Shown: positions 1 to 7,310 of the stretch, one piece after another
Layout of the letters: the number at the start of each line of letters is the position of its first letter
Numbering within the stretch: the first letter of the stretch is position 1
Position numbers and translations under genes: made by a program
NCBI GenBank assembly: GCA_039182125.1
Contig: JBCDCH010000039.1
Span: 1 to 36,801 of the forward strand
Length of the DNA: 36,801 nt
Direction: 5' to 3'
From: Planctomycetota bacterium
GTDB taxonomy: Bacteria; Planctomycetota; Phycisphaerae; Tepidisphaerales; Tepidisphaeraceae
Notes under the pieces: model-generated
The model's input: the letters and a program-made list of their open reading frames with translations, nothing else
Told to the model about the DNA's origin: nothing
The model's database searches: none

Positions 1-181
1 ATCGATTAAATTTGTCTTGCGACGGAGTTCGTGTAAACCACACATCCGCCAACGCCGTAGAAGTTTCAGGCGGCCGGCTGAACACCGGGGACTTTGGATG
101 CCGACGACGCGCGGTCGCCGGCGGTCGATCGCCAGATCGGCCCTGAATTTGACGCCGTTGTTCGACCCGTGGGTCCGACCA

Positions 182-1615
182 ATGCCGGAACAAGAACCCA
201 TCCCGCCCGCCAAGACCACCGCCACGGAGGAGGCACCACCGCCGAATCCGAGGCCAGCGGACTCGAAGCCCGTGGCCGAGTCACTATCGGGCAGCCGGGT
301 CGAATCGCTTTCCGGCTCACGCCCCACCACGCCCTCCGACAGCGGCTCCGGCCTGATGGCCCCCGCTCCGACCAAGCCGCCGGTCAACGACCAAGACGTC
401 GGCAAGTTCGTCACCGACTCCGGTCTCGCAACGGCCACCGAGGTCGAATATTGCCGCGAGCAGCAAAACAACTCCTCCGACCCCATGCAGCGGTCGCTCG
501 CGGACCTGCTGGTCGAAAACAACTTCATCACGAGCAACCAGGCGAAGCGGATTCGCCACCAGATCGAGTCGCGCAAGTCCAGCCGAATCCCCGGCTACCA
601 GCTCATCACCGAGGCCGGCAAGGGCGCGATGGCCAAGGTGTACAAGGCCAAGCAAGTCTCGCTCGATCGCATCGTCGCGGTCAAAGTCTTGCCGAAAAAG
701 GTCAGCGACAACGCCGACTTCGTGGAACGGTTCTACCGCGAGGGGCAGGCGGCGGCGAAGCTGTCGCACAACAACATCGTCCAGGCGATCGACGTCGGCT
801 CCACGCCCGACGGCTACCACTTCTTCGTCATGGAGTGGCTCGAAGGTCCGTCGCTCTACGACATGATGCAGGCCCCGCCTGTCGGGGAGAACAAGACCTT
901 CTCCGAGGCCGAAGTCATCGACATCGGCATCCAGATGGCCTCGGCGCTCTCCCACGCCCACAAGCGGGGCATGCTCCACCGCGACGTCAAGCCCAAGAAC
1001 ATCGTCCTCTCCCCCAACGGCATCGCCAAGCTCACCGATCTGGGTCTGGCCCGGGCCAAGGACGACGTAAAAGCCGCCGAGTCCGAGGCCGGCAAGGCCT
1101 ACGGCACGCCCTACTACATCTCCCCCGAGCAAATCCGCGGCGAGATCGACATCGACTACCGGGCCGACATCTACTCGCTGGGGGCGACGCTCTGGCACTT
1201 GGCCGTCGGTCGTCCGCCCTACGAGGGGGATTCGCCTTCGGCAGTCATGCACAAGCACCTGAAAGAGCCGCTCACCCCGCCGGACCACGTCAACGTCGTG
1301 CTCGGCACCGGGATCAGCGAGGTCATCGAAGTCTGCATGAAAAAGGACCGCAACGAGCGGTACCAGCACACCGAAGACCTGCTTCAGGACCTAAGACGCG
1401 TTAAGGACGGCGAGCCGCCGATCCACGCCCGCCGGGCCGTCGATTTCGAGGCCCTCGCCGAAGCCGAGGCCAACGCCGGCCAACGCACCGTCGACCTGAA
1501 CCCCGTCGACCAACCCAACATCTGGGAAAACCCCGGCGTTCTCGCCATCCTCGGCCTCGGCGTCGTGAGCATCCTGGCCAACCTGATCCTCGTCGCGATC
1601 GTGCTAACGGGTTGA
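182..1615 (+). CDS. Membrane-anchored serine/threonine protein kinase
   Basis: A Hanks-type (PknB-like) Ser/Thr kinase of 477 aa that should phosphorylate cytoplasmic protein targets. Seen: glycine-rich loop GKGAMAKVY near residue 145, ATP-binding Lys in VAVKVL (K168), catalytic HRDVKPKN (D268), DLG in place of DFG (D286), an SPEQ activation-segment end, and a single C-terminal membrane span at about 448-476 with almost nothing beyond it. Residues about 70-130 form a helical region resembling the N-terminal domain of GspE-type ATPases; this is a family resemblance, not proven. The first 70 residues are Pro/Ser-rich. The start is uncertain: the frame is open back to a TTG at 17, with another ATG at 98, but that extension is Arg-rich and looks non-coding. 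No SD precedes 182. There is no extracellular sensor domain. Confidence 0.88.
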   Translation: MPEQEPIPPAKTTATEEAPPPNPRPADSKPVAESLSGSRVESLSGSRPTTPSDSGSGLMAPAPTKPPVNDQDVGKFVTDSGLATATEVEYCREQQNNSSDPMQRSLADLLVENNFITSNQAKRIRHQIESRKSSRIPGYQLITEAGKGAMAKVYKAKQVSLDRIVAVKVLPKKVSDNADFVERFYREGQAAAKLSHNNIVQAIDVGSTPDGYHFFVMEWLEGPSLYDMMQAPPVGENKTFSEAEVIDIGIQMASALSHAHKRGMLHRDVKPKNIVLSPNGIAKLTDLGLARAKDDVKAAESEAGKAYGTPYYISPEQIRGEIDIDYRADIYSLGATLWHLAVGRPPYEGDSPSAVMHKHLKEPLTPPDHVNVVLGTGISEVIEVCMKKDRNERYQHTEDLLQDLRRVKDGEPPIHARRAVDFEALAEAEANAGQRTVDLNPVDQPNIWENPGVLAILGLGVVSILANLILVAIVLTG

Positions 1616-1707
1616 TATCAAAGTAGTTAAAAGAAGCCGGCCCGGCTGGTTGTCTTCCGCCCGTCAGGCCACCTTGACCACGCCATGATTTCGCGATATT
1701 TTTCGGT

Positions 1708-1735
1708 TTGAACCGGTTCAATACGTCCATATCGG
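1708..1735 (+). promoter_or_regulatory. Candidate promoter with palindromic operator
   Basis: A perfect 14-base palindrome TTGAACCGGTTCAA (1708-1721) lies in the gap between the kinase and the PEP-CTERM gene. Its left half, TTGAAC, could be a -35 element with TATCGG (1730-1735) as -10 at 16-base spacing. A dimeric repressor on the palindrome would then cover the promoter. The palindrome is seen; the function is inferred. Confidence 0.35.
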
Positions 1736-1787
1736 CCTGAGGAGGCTGTGGATGTCGTTTACGGAAATCGGTCCAGAGGAGAATCTC

Positions 1788-2582
1788 ATGCATGTGCGTC
1801 TCACAGCCGCCTTGGCGGCTCTTTCCATCTCAGCGGCAACGTCGTTCGCGGCGAACGTCACGCTCGTCGACACGACGGCCGGCACCGCCGTCAATGACGG
1901 AATCGTCGGCCTTCCGGGCGAATACAGCCAGTCCACTGCCGGCATCAACAGCGGGTTTGGTGACGTGATCGGCCTGGGTAGCTCGTTCGCCATCGACTCG
2001 GACACGGCCGGCAACGTCAATATCGGGATTGCCTCCGCCGGGTCGTTCAACGACGCGGCCGTGATTTATATTGACTCGATCGGCGGCGTCGGGCTCAACT
2101 CGACCACCACGATCGAGGACACCTCCGACCCGGGCCGCAGCGCGATCAGCGGTGACGGCGGCGGCAACGAGAGCGAGATCACCTTTGCACCCACCTTCTT
2201 CGCCGATTTCGCGATCGCCATCGACACCGGGTTTGCCGGCTTGTTCCAGATCAACAGCGACGGGTCATTGACCTTCGTCGCCAGTGCCAACCGGAACGCC
2301 GCCGACAGCAACAACACCGAGATCGACTTCAATCTCTCGAATATCGGCCTCTCCGCGGGCGACAGCTTCGACTTCGTCGTCACCTACCTGAACTCGAGCA
2401 ACGCGTTCCGCTCGGACGAGTTCGTCGGCGTCTCGGGTACGACCGTCCCGTCGGGCAACATCGGCCAAAATCCGGTTACGCTGCTGACCAACGACTTCGC
2501 GACGTTCACCGCCATCCCCGAACCCCTCTCCGTCCTCGCCGGCGGTGGGCTGCTCGGGCTGATCGTGCTTCGTCGGCGTTGA
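1788..2582 (+). CDS. PEP-CTERM sorting-domain protein
   Basis: A secreted surface or exopolymer-associated protein of 264 aa. Seen: an N-terminal signal peptide ending near SFA/ANV, a Gly/Asp/Ser/Thr-rich body with no Cys, and a C-terminal IPEP motif followed by a hydrophobic stretch and a final RRR. In the known PEP-CTERM/exosortase system this tail is recognised by a membrane exosortase; no exosortase is in this window. The start at 1788 is chosen because AGAGGAGA (1775-1782) is a good SD six bases upstream and the signal peptide begins right after; the frame is open back to 1752. The body matches no family I recognise. It is one of three unrelated-looking PEP-CTERM genes here, each followed or preceded by strong intergenic signals, so each is probably transcribed alone. 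Confidence 0.85.
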   Translation: MHVRLTAALAALSISAATSFAANVTLVDTTAGTAVNDGIVGLPGEYSQSTAGINSGFGDVIGLGSSFAIDSDTAGNVNIGIASAGSFNDAAVIYIDSIGGVGLNSTTTIEDTSDPGRSAISGDGGGNESEITFAPTFFADFAIAIDTGFAGLFQINSDGSLTFVASANRNAADSNNTEIDFNLSNIGLSAGDSFDFVVTYLNSSNAFRSDEFVGVSGTTVPSGNIGQNPVTLLTNDFATFTAIPEPLSVLAGGGLLGLIVLRRR

Positions 2583-2610
2583 GCGCTTACGAACAAGCTG
2601 CGATTCACCG

Positions 2611-2646
2611 ACACCGCCGTGGCCCTCGGGTCGCGGCGGTGTTTTT
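2611..2646 (+). terminator. Rho-independent terminator
   Basis: Nine-base stem ACACCGCCG (2611-2619) pairs with CGGCGGTGT (2634-2642), followed by a T run (2642-2646). It closes the PEP-CTERM gene ending at 2582 and isolates it from dnaB. Confidence 0.8.
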
Positions 2647-2793
2647 GAGTTGGTGTGGGCGGGTCTCGTACACACCCACCGGTCGTGTACAACCTGGCGC
2701 GCTCGCACATTCTCGGACGTGCCCGACACCACCGCGCATACCCTTGCCCGACGGACCGAACTGCCCCACGCCGGGCGTCACGGAGGAACTTTC
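2647..2793 (+). promoter_or_regulatory. dnaB upstream region with SD
   Basis: This 147-base gap holds the start signals of dnaB. A GGAGG (2782-2786) sits eight bases before the ATG at 2794. A small inverted repeat GTACAC (2668-2673) / GTGTAC (2685-2690) lies further up. No convincing -35/-10 pair was found. Confidence 0.4.
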
Positions 2794-4212
2794 ATGGCGG
2801 AACTGCAGAGCGAATCCACCCCGAACACCAACGGCTCCAACGGCCGCGCGCCAGTCCGCCGGGAGGTTCCGGCAGAGACCGCTCCCACCACCAACGACGT
2901 CCGCCTGCCACCCAACGACATCGTCGCGGAGATGTGCCTGCTGGCGTCGCTGATGCTCGACCGCGACGTCGTCGGCGACATCGCGCCGATGCTCACCAAG
3001 GAGACGTTCTACCTCCCCGAGCACGGACTGGTCTACGAGATCATCGTCGCGCTCTACAACGAGAACCGCGCGTGCGACACCGTCATCGTCCGCGACGAGT
3101 TGGTGAAGCGCGACCAGTACGAACGCCTCGGCGGCGCGGAGTTCCTCGCCAATATCCTCGGCTCCGTCCCATCCGCCGCCCACGCCAAGCACTACGCGCA
3201 GATCGTCAAGGAAAAGCAGATCCTGCGTCGGCTGATCAAGGCGTCCGACGAGGTGTTGCAGGACTGCTACGGCTCGCACGACAAGGCCGAGAACGTGCTC
3301 GAAGTCGCCGAGCGTCGGTTCTTCGAGATCGCCCAGGAGAAAGTTTCGGGCGACATGTCCAAGCTCGGCAACGTCGCGATGGACGTGTACGACATGCTCT
3401 ACGAGCGTGGCCATCGCGGCATCGACACCGACTACACCGATCTCGACGAAATGCTCAACGGCCTGCAGAAGGGCGAGATGCTCATCGTCGCGGCCCGGCC
3501 GTCGATGGGTAAGACCGCCTTCGCGATGAACATCGTGCAGAACGTCGCGGCCAAGCAGGTGCCGTGCGCGGTCTTCAGCCTGGAAATGTCCAAGCAGCAG
3601 CTCGCCCAGCGGATGCTCTGCAGCCGGGCCGGCATCGACGCGCAGCGCGTCCGCAAGGGCATGCTCAACCACGAGGAGTACCAACGCCTCGCACAGGTGG
3701 TGAATGAGTTGGACAAGTACCCCGTCTGGGTCGACGACTCGGCCGGCCTGACGCTGCTGGAGCTCCGCGCCAAGTGCCGACGCCTGCACCGCCAACACCA
3801 GATTCAGCTCGTGATGATCGACTACATGCAGCTGATGGACAACCCCGGCCCCGAGTCACGCCAGCAGCAGATCAGCGAGATCAGCCGCGGCATCAAGGCG
3901 ATCGCACGAGAGTTGGAAGTGCCGGTGATTTGCCTGAGTCAGCTCAACCGCCAGTCCGAAGGCCGCGACGGCCACCGCCCCCGCATGAGCGACCTGCGCG
4001 AGTCGGGCTCCATCGAGCAGGACGCCGACGTCGTCATGCTCCTGCACCGCGAGGATTACTACAATCAGACCCAGCCCGACTTCGTCCCGAGCAACGAAGC
4101 GGAGGTGATCGTCGCCAAACAACGCAACGGCCCGACCGGCACGGTGAAGCTGATGTTCGACAACAAGACGACGAGCTTCAGGAACCTGGCGAGCGGGATC
4201 GATGCGTTCTGA
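2794..4212 (+). CDS. dnaB: Replicative DNA helicase DnaB
   Basis: Hexameric 5'-3' helicase that unwinds the replication fork and recruits primase; 472 aa, normal for the family. Seen: an N-terminal helical domain (about 40-150) starting LPPNDIVAEMCLLASLM, then the RecA-like ATPase with Walker A ARPSMGKTAF (K240), the SLEMSKQQLAQRML segment, Walker B VMIDYMQLM, and the C-terminal SQLNRQSEGRDGHRPRMSDLRESG signature. The start at 2794 follows a strong SD; an in-frame extension back to 2650 crosses the promoter region and is unlikely. No intein interrupts the ATPase motifs. It is flanked by a terminator upstream and a REP hairpin downstream, so it is probably monocistronic. Confidence 0.97.
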   Translation: MAELQSESTPNTNGSNGRAPVRREVPAETAPTTNDVRLPPNDIVAEMCLLASLMLDRDVVGDIAPMLTKETFYLPEHGLVYEIIVALYNENRACDTVIVRDELVKRDQYERLGGAEFLANILGSVPSAAHAKHYAQIVKEKQILRRLIKASDEVLQDCYGSHDKAENVLEVAERRFFEIAQEKVSGDMSKLGNVAMDVYDMLYERGHRGIDTDYTDLDEMLNGLQKGEMLIVAARPSMGKTAFAMNIVQNVAAKQVPCAVFSLEMSKQQLAQRMLCSRAGIDAQRVRKGMLNHEEYQRLAQVVNELDKYPVWVDDSAGLTLLELRAKCRRLHRQHQIQLVMIDYMQLMDNPGPESRQQQISEISRGIKAIARELEVPVICLSQLNRQSEGRDGHRPRMSDLRESGSIEQDADVVMLLHREDYYNQTQPDFVPSNEAEVIVAKQRNGPTGTVKLMFDNKTTSFRNLASGIDAF

Positions 4213-4228
4213 GTATCGGACCTCGCGG

Positions 4229-4299
4229 CCGACCCACGCCTGAAGGCGTGGGCTTTTGGTATGCGTCGCCAAAGCCCACGGCTTCAGCCGTGGGTCGGC
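4229..4299. repeat. REP pair 1 (two inverted REP hairpins)
   Basis: Two REP-like units face each other. Unit 1 has stem CCCACGCC/GGCGTGGG with loop TGAA at 4233-4252. Unit 2 has CCCACGGC/GCCGTGGG with loop TTCA at 4275-4294. Each stem is flanked by GCCGA on one side and CTTTTGG or CTTTGG on the other, so unit 2 is unit 1 inverted. Unit 2 contains the stop codon of the transposase. Unit 1 could also act as the dnaB terminator. Confidence 0.85.
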
Positions 4300-4853
4300 A
4301 ATGCCGCTGGATCGTGCAACAACGTCCGATCAGGCAAACACAGAATCCCCGCTGCACCACGCTTCGTGTGATCCATGATGTACGGCACAACGGCCAGTTG
4401 ATGCTCCCGATTCTCAATCGGCTTGCACAAACCCCGCTTGGCAAACACACCGCCCTGCCGCGTGATCCCGATCCTCGACAGATGACGCGCTGTTCGCCCT
4501 TTCGCTCGACCGATCCAATGTCGCGGATTGTCGTCGACGCATTTCACCAGCGCGTGCAGGTGATGGTCGTCGAGCGTCAAACAAACCCAAGCTTGGCCAT
4601 CGGCACACAGTGAGCGAGCGATCAACCGGCAGGCGACCAACGCCGCCGAGCTCGGCACATGGACTGGGGCTCGCGACATCGATCGCCGGACCGCCGCACG
4701 GCGATGGTCGAACGCGTTGGCTGGTGGAGGGTGCTTGTAGTCGAACGGAATATGTTCGCGATGGTGCCGTGTGCGAAAACCAAAAGCGGAACCGTGGAGC
4801 CACGTGCCATAGGTACTGGCAGTGACGTGGTACCAGTGGTTCCAAGCGGGCAC
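4284..4853 (-). CDS. REP-associated Y1/HUH transposase (RAYT)
   Basis: A 189-aa single-strand DNA transposase of the IS200-like Y1 superfamily, the type that mobilises REP hairpins. Seen: an N-terminal WYHVTASTYGTWLHGS motif typical of this group, an HUH-type metal site in DDHHLHALV, and a candidate nucleophile Tyr in VPYIMDHTKRG. GTG at 4853 gives an N-terminus that aligns with the usual start. The C-terminus ends in ALPTHG inside REP unit 2, so the element may have replaced the native tail. The gene is flanked on both sides by REP pairs, the classic arrangement. It lies opposite to its neighbours. Known: RAYTs are usually single copy and act on REPs in trans. Whether this one is active cannot be judged. 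Confidence 0.85.
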   Translation of the reverse strand: MPAWNHWYHVTASTYGTWLHGSAFGFRTRHHREHIPFDYKHPPPANAFDHRRAAVRRSMSRAPVHVPSSAALVACRLIARSLCADGQAWVCLTLDDHHLHALVKCVDDNPRHWIGRAKGRTARHLSRIGITRQGGVFAKRGLCKPIENREHQLAVVPYIMDHTKRGAAGILCLPDRTLLHDPAALPTHG

Positions 4854-4901
4854 ACACGAACTTCTACCGAACCGCGTGGCGGATTGTCAACGATCGCTCT
4901 T

Positions 4902-4978
4902 GAAAGCCCACGCCTTCAGGCGTGGGTCGGCAAGACCGTTCTTCGCTGCCGACCCACGGCTAAAGCCGTGGGCTTTGG
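4902..4978. repeat. REP pair 2 (two inverted REP hairpins)
   Basis: Unit 3 has stem CCCACGCC/GGCGTGGG with loop TTCA at 4907-4926. Unit 4 has CCCACGGC/GCCGTGGG with loop TAAA at 4953-4972. The GCCGA flanks face each other here, the reverse of pair 1. Each pair holds one GCC-type and one GGC-type stem; the two types differ by compensatory base-pair swaps. Confidence 0.85.
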
Positions 4979-4983
4979 TCTGT

Positions 4984-4989
4984 TAGTCT
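4984..4989 (+). promoter_or_regulatory. Leaderless -10 box, amidase
   Basis: TAGTCT seven bases before the ATG at 4997. It begins 12 bases after REP unit 4, so the REP pair occupies the -35 region. Confidence 0.45.
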
Positions 4990-4996
4990 GAACACG

Positions 4997-5626
4997 ATGC
5001 TCACGCTTCTCCTCTGCCTCCTCGCGCCGACGACGCAACCCAACATGCCGGCGATCATCGCCGCGGAGCAGTGGAACTCGACACCGCAAGCCTTTCCCGA
5101 TGAGTACCTGCACGAGCCGACGACGGTGCTGTTGCACCATGCCGGCGTGACTTGGGAGGCCGGCGACAACCCGGCAGTCAAGATCAAGAACCTCCAGACC
5201 TGGGGCATGCGTGAACGCGGCTGGCACGACGTGCCGTACCACTTCCTCATTGCACCGGACGGGCGGATCTTCGAGGGGCGAGACATGAAGTATCGCCCCG
5301 ACACCAACACCGACTTCGACACCGCCGGCTACATCAACGTCCAACTTTGGGGCAACTTCGACGAGCAGCGCGTGTCGCTCGAACAACTCCGGGCCACCGT
5401 CGCACTCGTCGCGCACCTTGCCGAGACAGTCGATATGCCGACCGACGACCTCGTCTCGCACATGGACGTCGCCAACACCGGCTGTCCTGGTACCGACTTC
5501 CAACGCTATCTCGATGGCGGCCCGCTCAAGGACTGGATCGACGCGGCACGTAACGGCCGGGCGCCGGACGTGGCATTGCTGCCGGAGTTGGAGAACGGAC
5601 CGGCGGACATGATCCCCGTCGAGTAG
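4997..5626 (+). CDS. N-acetylmuramoyl-L-alanine amidase (Amidase_2 / PGRP fold)
   Basis: A zinc amidase that cuts the bond between MurNAc and the stem peptide; 209 aa. Seen: zinc-ligand pattern H47 in VLLHHAG, H155 in SHMDVA and C163 in TGCPG, plus the core strand YHFLIAPDGRIFEGRD and an INVQLWGNF segment. The N-terminus MLTLLLCLLAP is short and hydrophobic, so export is likely but the signal is minimal. The start at 4997 is supported by a -10-like hexamer seven bases upstream and the absence of room before the REP. The lipoprotein gene follows after nine bases. Role in wall remodelling or recycling is inferred. Confidence 0.88.
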   Translation: MLTLLLCLLAPTTQPNMPAIIAAEQWNSTPQAFPDEYLHEPTTVLLHHAGVTWEAGDNPAVKIKNLQTWGMRERGWHDVPYHFLIAPDGRIFEGRDMKYRPDTNTDFDTAGYINVQLWGNFDEQRVSLEQLRATVALVAHLAETVDMPTDDLVSHMDVANTGCPGTDFQRYLDGGPLKDWIDAARNGRAPDVALLPELENGPADMIPVE

Positions 5627-5629
5627 CAT
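5624..5629 (+). promoter_or_regulatory. Leaderless -10 box, lipoprotein gene
   Basis: TAGCAT six bases before ATG 5636. Its first bases are part of the amidase stop codon, so the two genes may be both cotranscribed and separately started. Confidence 0.4.
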
Positions 5630-5635
5630 GCGGCA

Positions 5636-6154
5636 ATGAACGCACGCAACCGCCGGATCGCCACGCCCCTGCTCGCCGCACCGCTGCTCCTCGTCAGCCT
5701 TCTCCTGGCCAGCGGTTGCGAAGAAGAATCAACCAACAGAGCGACAACGACAACCACCGAAACACCCAATAGCACCAAGACAAAGGTGTCCGTCAAAAAG
5801 TACGACTCCCTGAACGACCTCATGAAGGAAGTCGCCAAGCAGTACGAGTTCCTGAAGCTCAACGTCGCGGAGGGGGATCAGACCGAACTGCTCGAATGCA
5901 CCGACATCCTGATCGAGTTGTTCAGGCAGGCAGGGCTGGTGATCCCCAAGTATATTGACCACATCACCGATGACGAAAAGTGGTTCGAGACGGCCGGTGT
6001 ATACAGCGACTTCACCGACGCCACGAGCAAAGAACTTGAGGTGCTACGCAAGGCGTTGGAGCAAGACGATCGCACCGCCGCCAGCGAATCGGTTGAACGT
6101 TTGCGACAGATTGATGAGTTTGACTATGAAACGTTCGGGATCGATCGGGGATGA
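5636..6154 (+). CDS. Putative lipoprotein, unknown function
   Basis: A 172-aa protein with a clear lipoprotein signal: Arg-rich start, hydrophobic core and lipobox LLASGC with Cys28, then a Thr/Glu/Asn linker of about 20 residues. The remainder is mostly helical and acidic (motifs such as YDSLNDLMKEVAKQYEFLK and KELEVLRKALEQ), perhaps a four-helix bundle. It resembles small periplasmic helical proteins, but no heme CXXCH motif is present, so a cytochrome role is not supported. It follows the amidase closely, suggesting a cell-envelope context. No function is assigned. Confidence 0.75.
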   Translation: MNARNRRIATPLLAAPLLLVSLLLASGCEEESTNRATTTTTETPNSTKTKVSVKKYDSLNDLMKEVAKQYEFLKLNVAEGDQTELLECTDILIELFRQAGLVIPKYIDHITDDEKWFETAGVYSDFTDATSKELEVLRKALEQDDRTAASESVERLRQIDEFDYETFGIDRG

Positions 6155-6237
6155 GCCCAATCGCGTTCATCATGCGCCGGTACCACACCTCCGGCTGTGG
6201 TGCTGATCCCGATGAAATCTCCTGAGCCGAATCGCTC

Positions 6238-6243
6238 TACCAT
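6238..6243 (+). promoter_or_regulatory. Leaderless -10 box, polyprenyl synthase
   Basis: TACCAT five bases before ATG 6249. The 94-base gap upstream also has a weak hairpin ACCACA/TGTGGT (6182-6201). Confidence 0.4.
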
Positions 6244-6248
6244 GCGAC

Positions 6249-7130
6249 ATGCCGGTGGAGTGGTTGCAACGCGATGCGGAGACGGTCAACGAGGCTCTGG
6301 CGGGCCTGCTGAGTGCGAGCCGTGTCGATGTGCCGGGTCGACTTTGGGAGGCGTTGCAGTACAGCGTGACCGCCGGCGGCAAGCGGCTGCGGCCGGCGCT
6401 CGTGCTTCGTTTCGCTGCACTGGCCAACGGCCAAGCGCTCGACGCCGCCCCTGCCCCCAAGGCGCTTGCCGCCGCCGTCGCGATCGAACTGATCCACACG
6501 TTCTCGCTGGTGCATGACGACCTGCCGGCCATGGACGATGACGACCTGCGTCGCGGCCGGCCGACGGTTCACAAAGCCTACGACGAAGCGACCGCGATCC
6601 TGGTCGGCGACGCGCTGGTCACGATGGCGTTCGAGCTGCTGGCGCGCGACGGGGATGCGGGCCTTTGCGTGGAGTTGGCACGTGCATCCGGGCCGATCGG
6701 GATGATCGGTGGCCAGATGCTCGATATCGCCGCGGAGGGGCAGACGCTCGCGCTCGAACAACTGCAGGACGTACACCGCCGCAAGACCGGGGCTCTGCTC
6801 ACGGCGGCGTGTCGGCTGGGGGTGATGGCGGCGGGTGGCGGTGCCGATGTGCTGCTGGCAGCGACGCGCTACGGTCGGCACCTCGGGCTGGCGTTTCAGA
6901 TCACCGACGACCTGCTCGACGCCACATCCACCGCCGAGAAGACCGGCAAGGCAACGGGCAAGGACGTCGCCGCCGGGAAAAACACCTATCCCGCCCTTCT
7001 GGGCGTCGACGGGGCCAGGGCGGCGGCCGACCAGCAACTCGCAGCGGCGGTTGACACGCTGGAGTCGTTCGGGGAGTTGGCAATAAGTTTGCGTGAGTTG
7101 GCCCGGTTCGTGGCCGACCGCGACCGGTGA
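6249..7130 (+). CDS. ispA: Polyprenyl (farnesyl/geranylgeranyl) diphosphate synthase
   Basis: A trans-isoprenyl diphosphate synthase that condenses DMAPP or allylic diphosphates with IPP; 293 aa, the size of IspA-type enzymes. Seen: GGKRLRPALV near residue 39, first Asp-rich motif DDLPAMDDDD (90-99) containing the two-residue insertion typical of bacterial FPP/GGPP synthases, GGQMLDI, and second motif DDLLD (220-224) followed by the GKDVAAGKNTYP segment. Product length cannot be fixed from sequence alone. DXP synthase lies 1.6 kb downstream, and both feed isoprenoid synthesis, although two unrelated genes intervene. The symbol is by family; crtE-like activity is an alternative. Confidence 0.92.
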   Translation: MPVEWLQRDAETVNEALAGLLSASRVDVPGRLWEALQYSVTAGGKRLRPALVLRFAALANGQALDAAPAPKALAAAVAIELIHTFSLVHDDLPAMDDDDLRRGRPTVHKAYDEATAILVGDALVTMAFELLARDGDAGLCVELARASGPIGMIGGQMLDIAAEGQTLALEQLQDVHRRKTGALLTAACRLGVMAAGGGADVLLAATRYGRHLGLAFQITDDLLDATSTAEKTGKATGKDVAAGKNTYPALLGVDGARAAADQQLAAAVDTLESFGELAISLRELARFVADRDR

Positions 7131-7222
7131 CCCCCACGGGCAGGCCCGCAAATGCTTGCAAGGGCAATATCTAGCCGCCACCGGCCGTGACGACATGGGT
7201 ACGGATTGGCCAAGATTTGCGC

Positions 7223-7249
7223 TTGCGTGTGATGATGGTCCGGTATAGT
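7223..7249 (+). promoter_or_regulatory. Candidate promoter for PEP-CTERM gene 2
   Basis: TTGCGT (7223-7228), a 15-base spacer, then TATAGT (7244-7249) in a 180-base gap. The spacer is short, so the -35 is doubtful. An SD AGGGAG (7299-7304) precedes the ATG at 7311. The leader around that SD, GGGAGAATCTAATG, resembles that of PEP-CTERM gene 1. Confidence 0.35.
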
Positions 7250-7310
7250 CTGCAAGCTGTACGGCATGAGGGTGCCGTTGTTACCCGGACTGGAAACGAG
7301 GGAGAATCTA

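Noticed and set aside
94-1404. Long alternative open frames over the kinase gene on both strands
   Set aside because: Arg/Gly/His-rich composition typical of out-of-frame reading in GC-rich DNA; the kinase motifs are in another frame.
1635-1647. AGCCGG/CCGGCT hairpin after the kinase gene as terminator
   Set aside because: The loop would be a single base and there is no T run.
4659-4991. 110-codon plus-strand frame across the transposase and REP pair 2
   Set aside because: Antisense shadow of the RAYT gene; it crosses two REP hairpins and has no start signal.
6182-6201. ACCACA/TGTGGT hairpin between lipoprotein and polyprenyl synthase genes as a terminator
   Set aside because: Only six bp with an eight-base loop and no T run.
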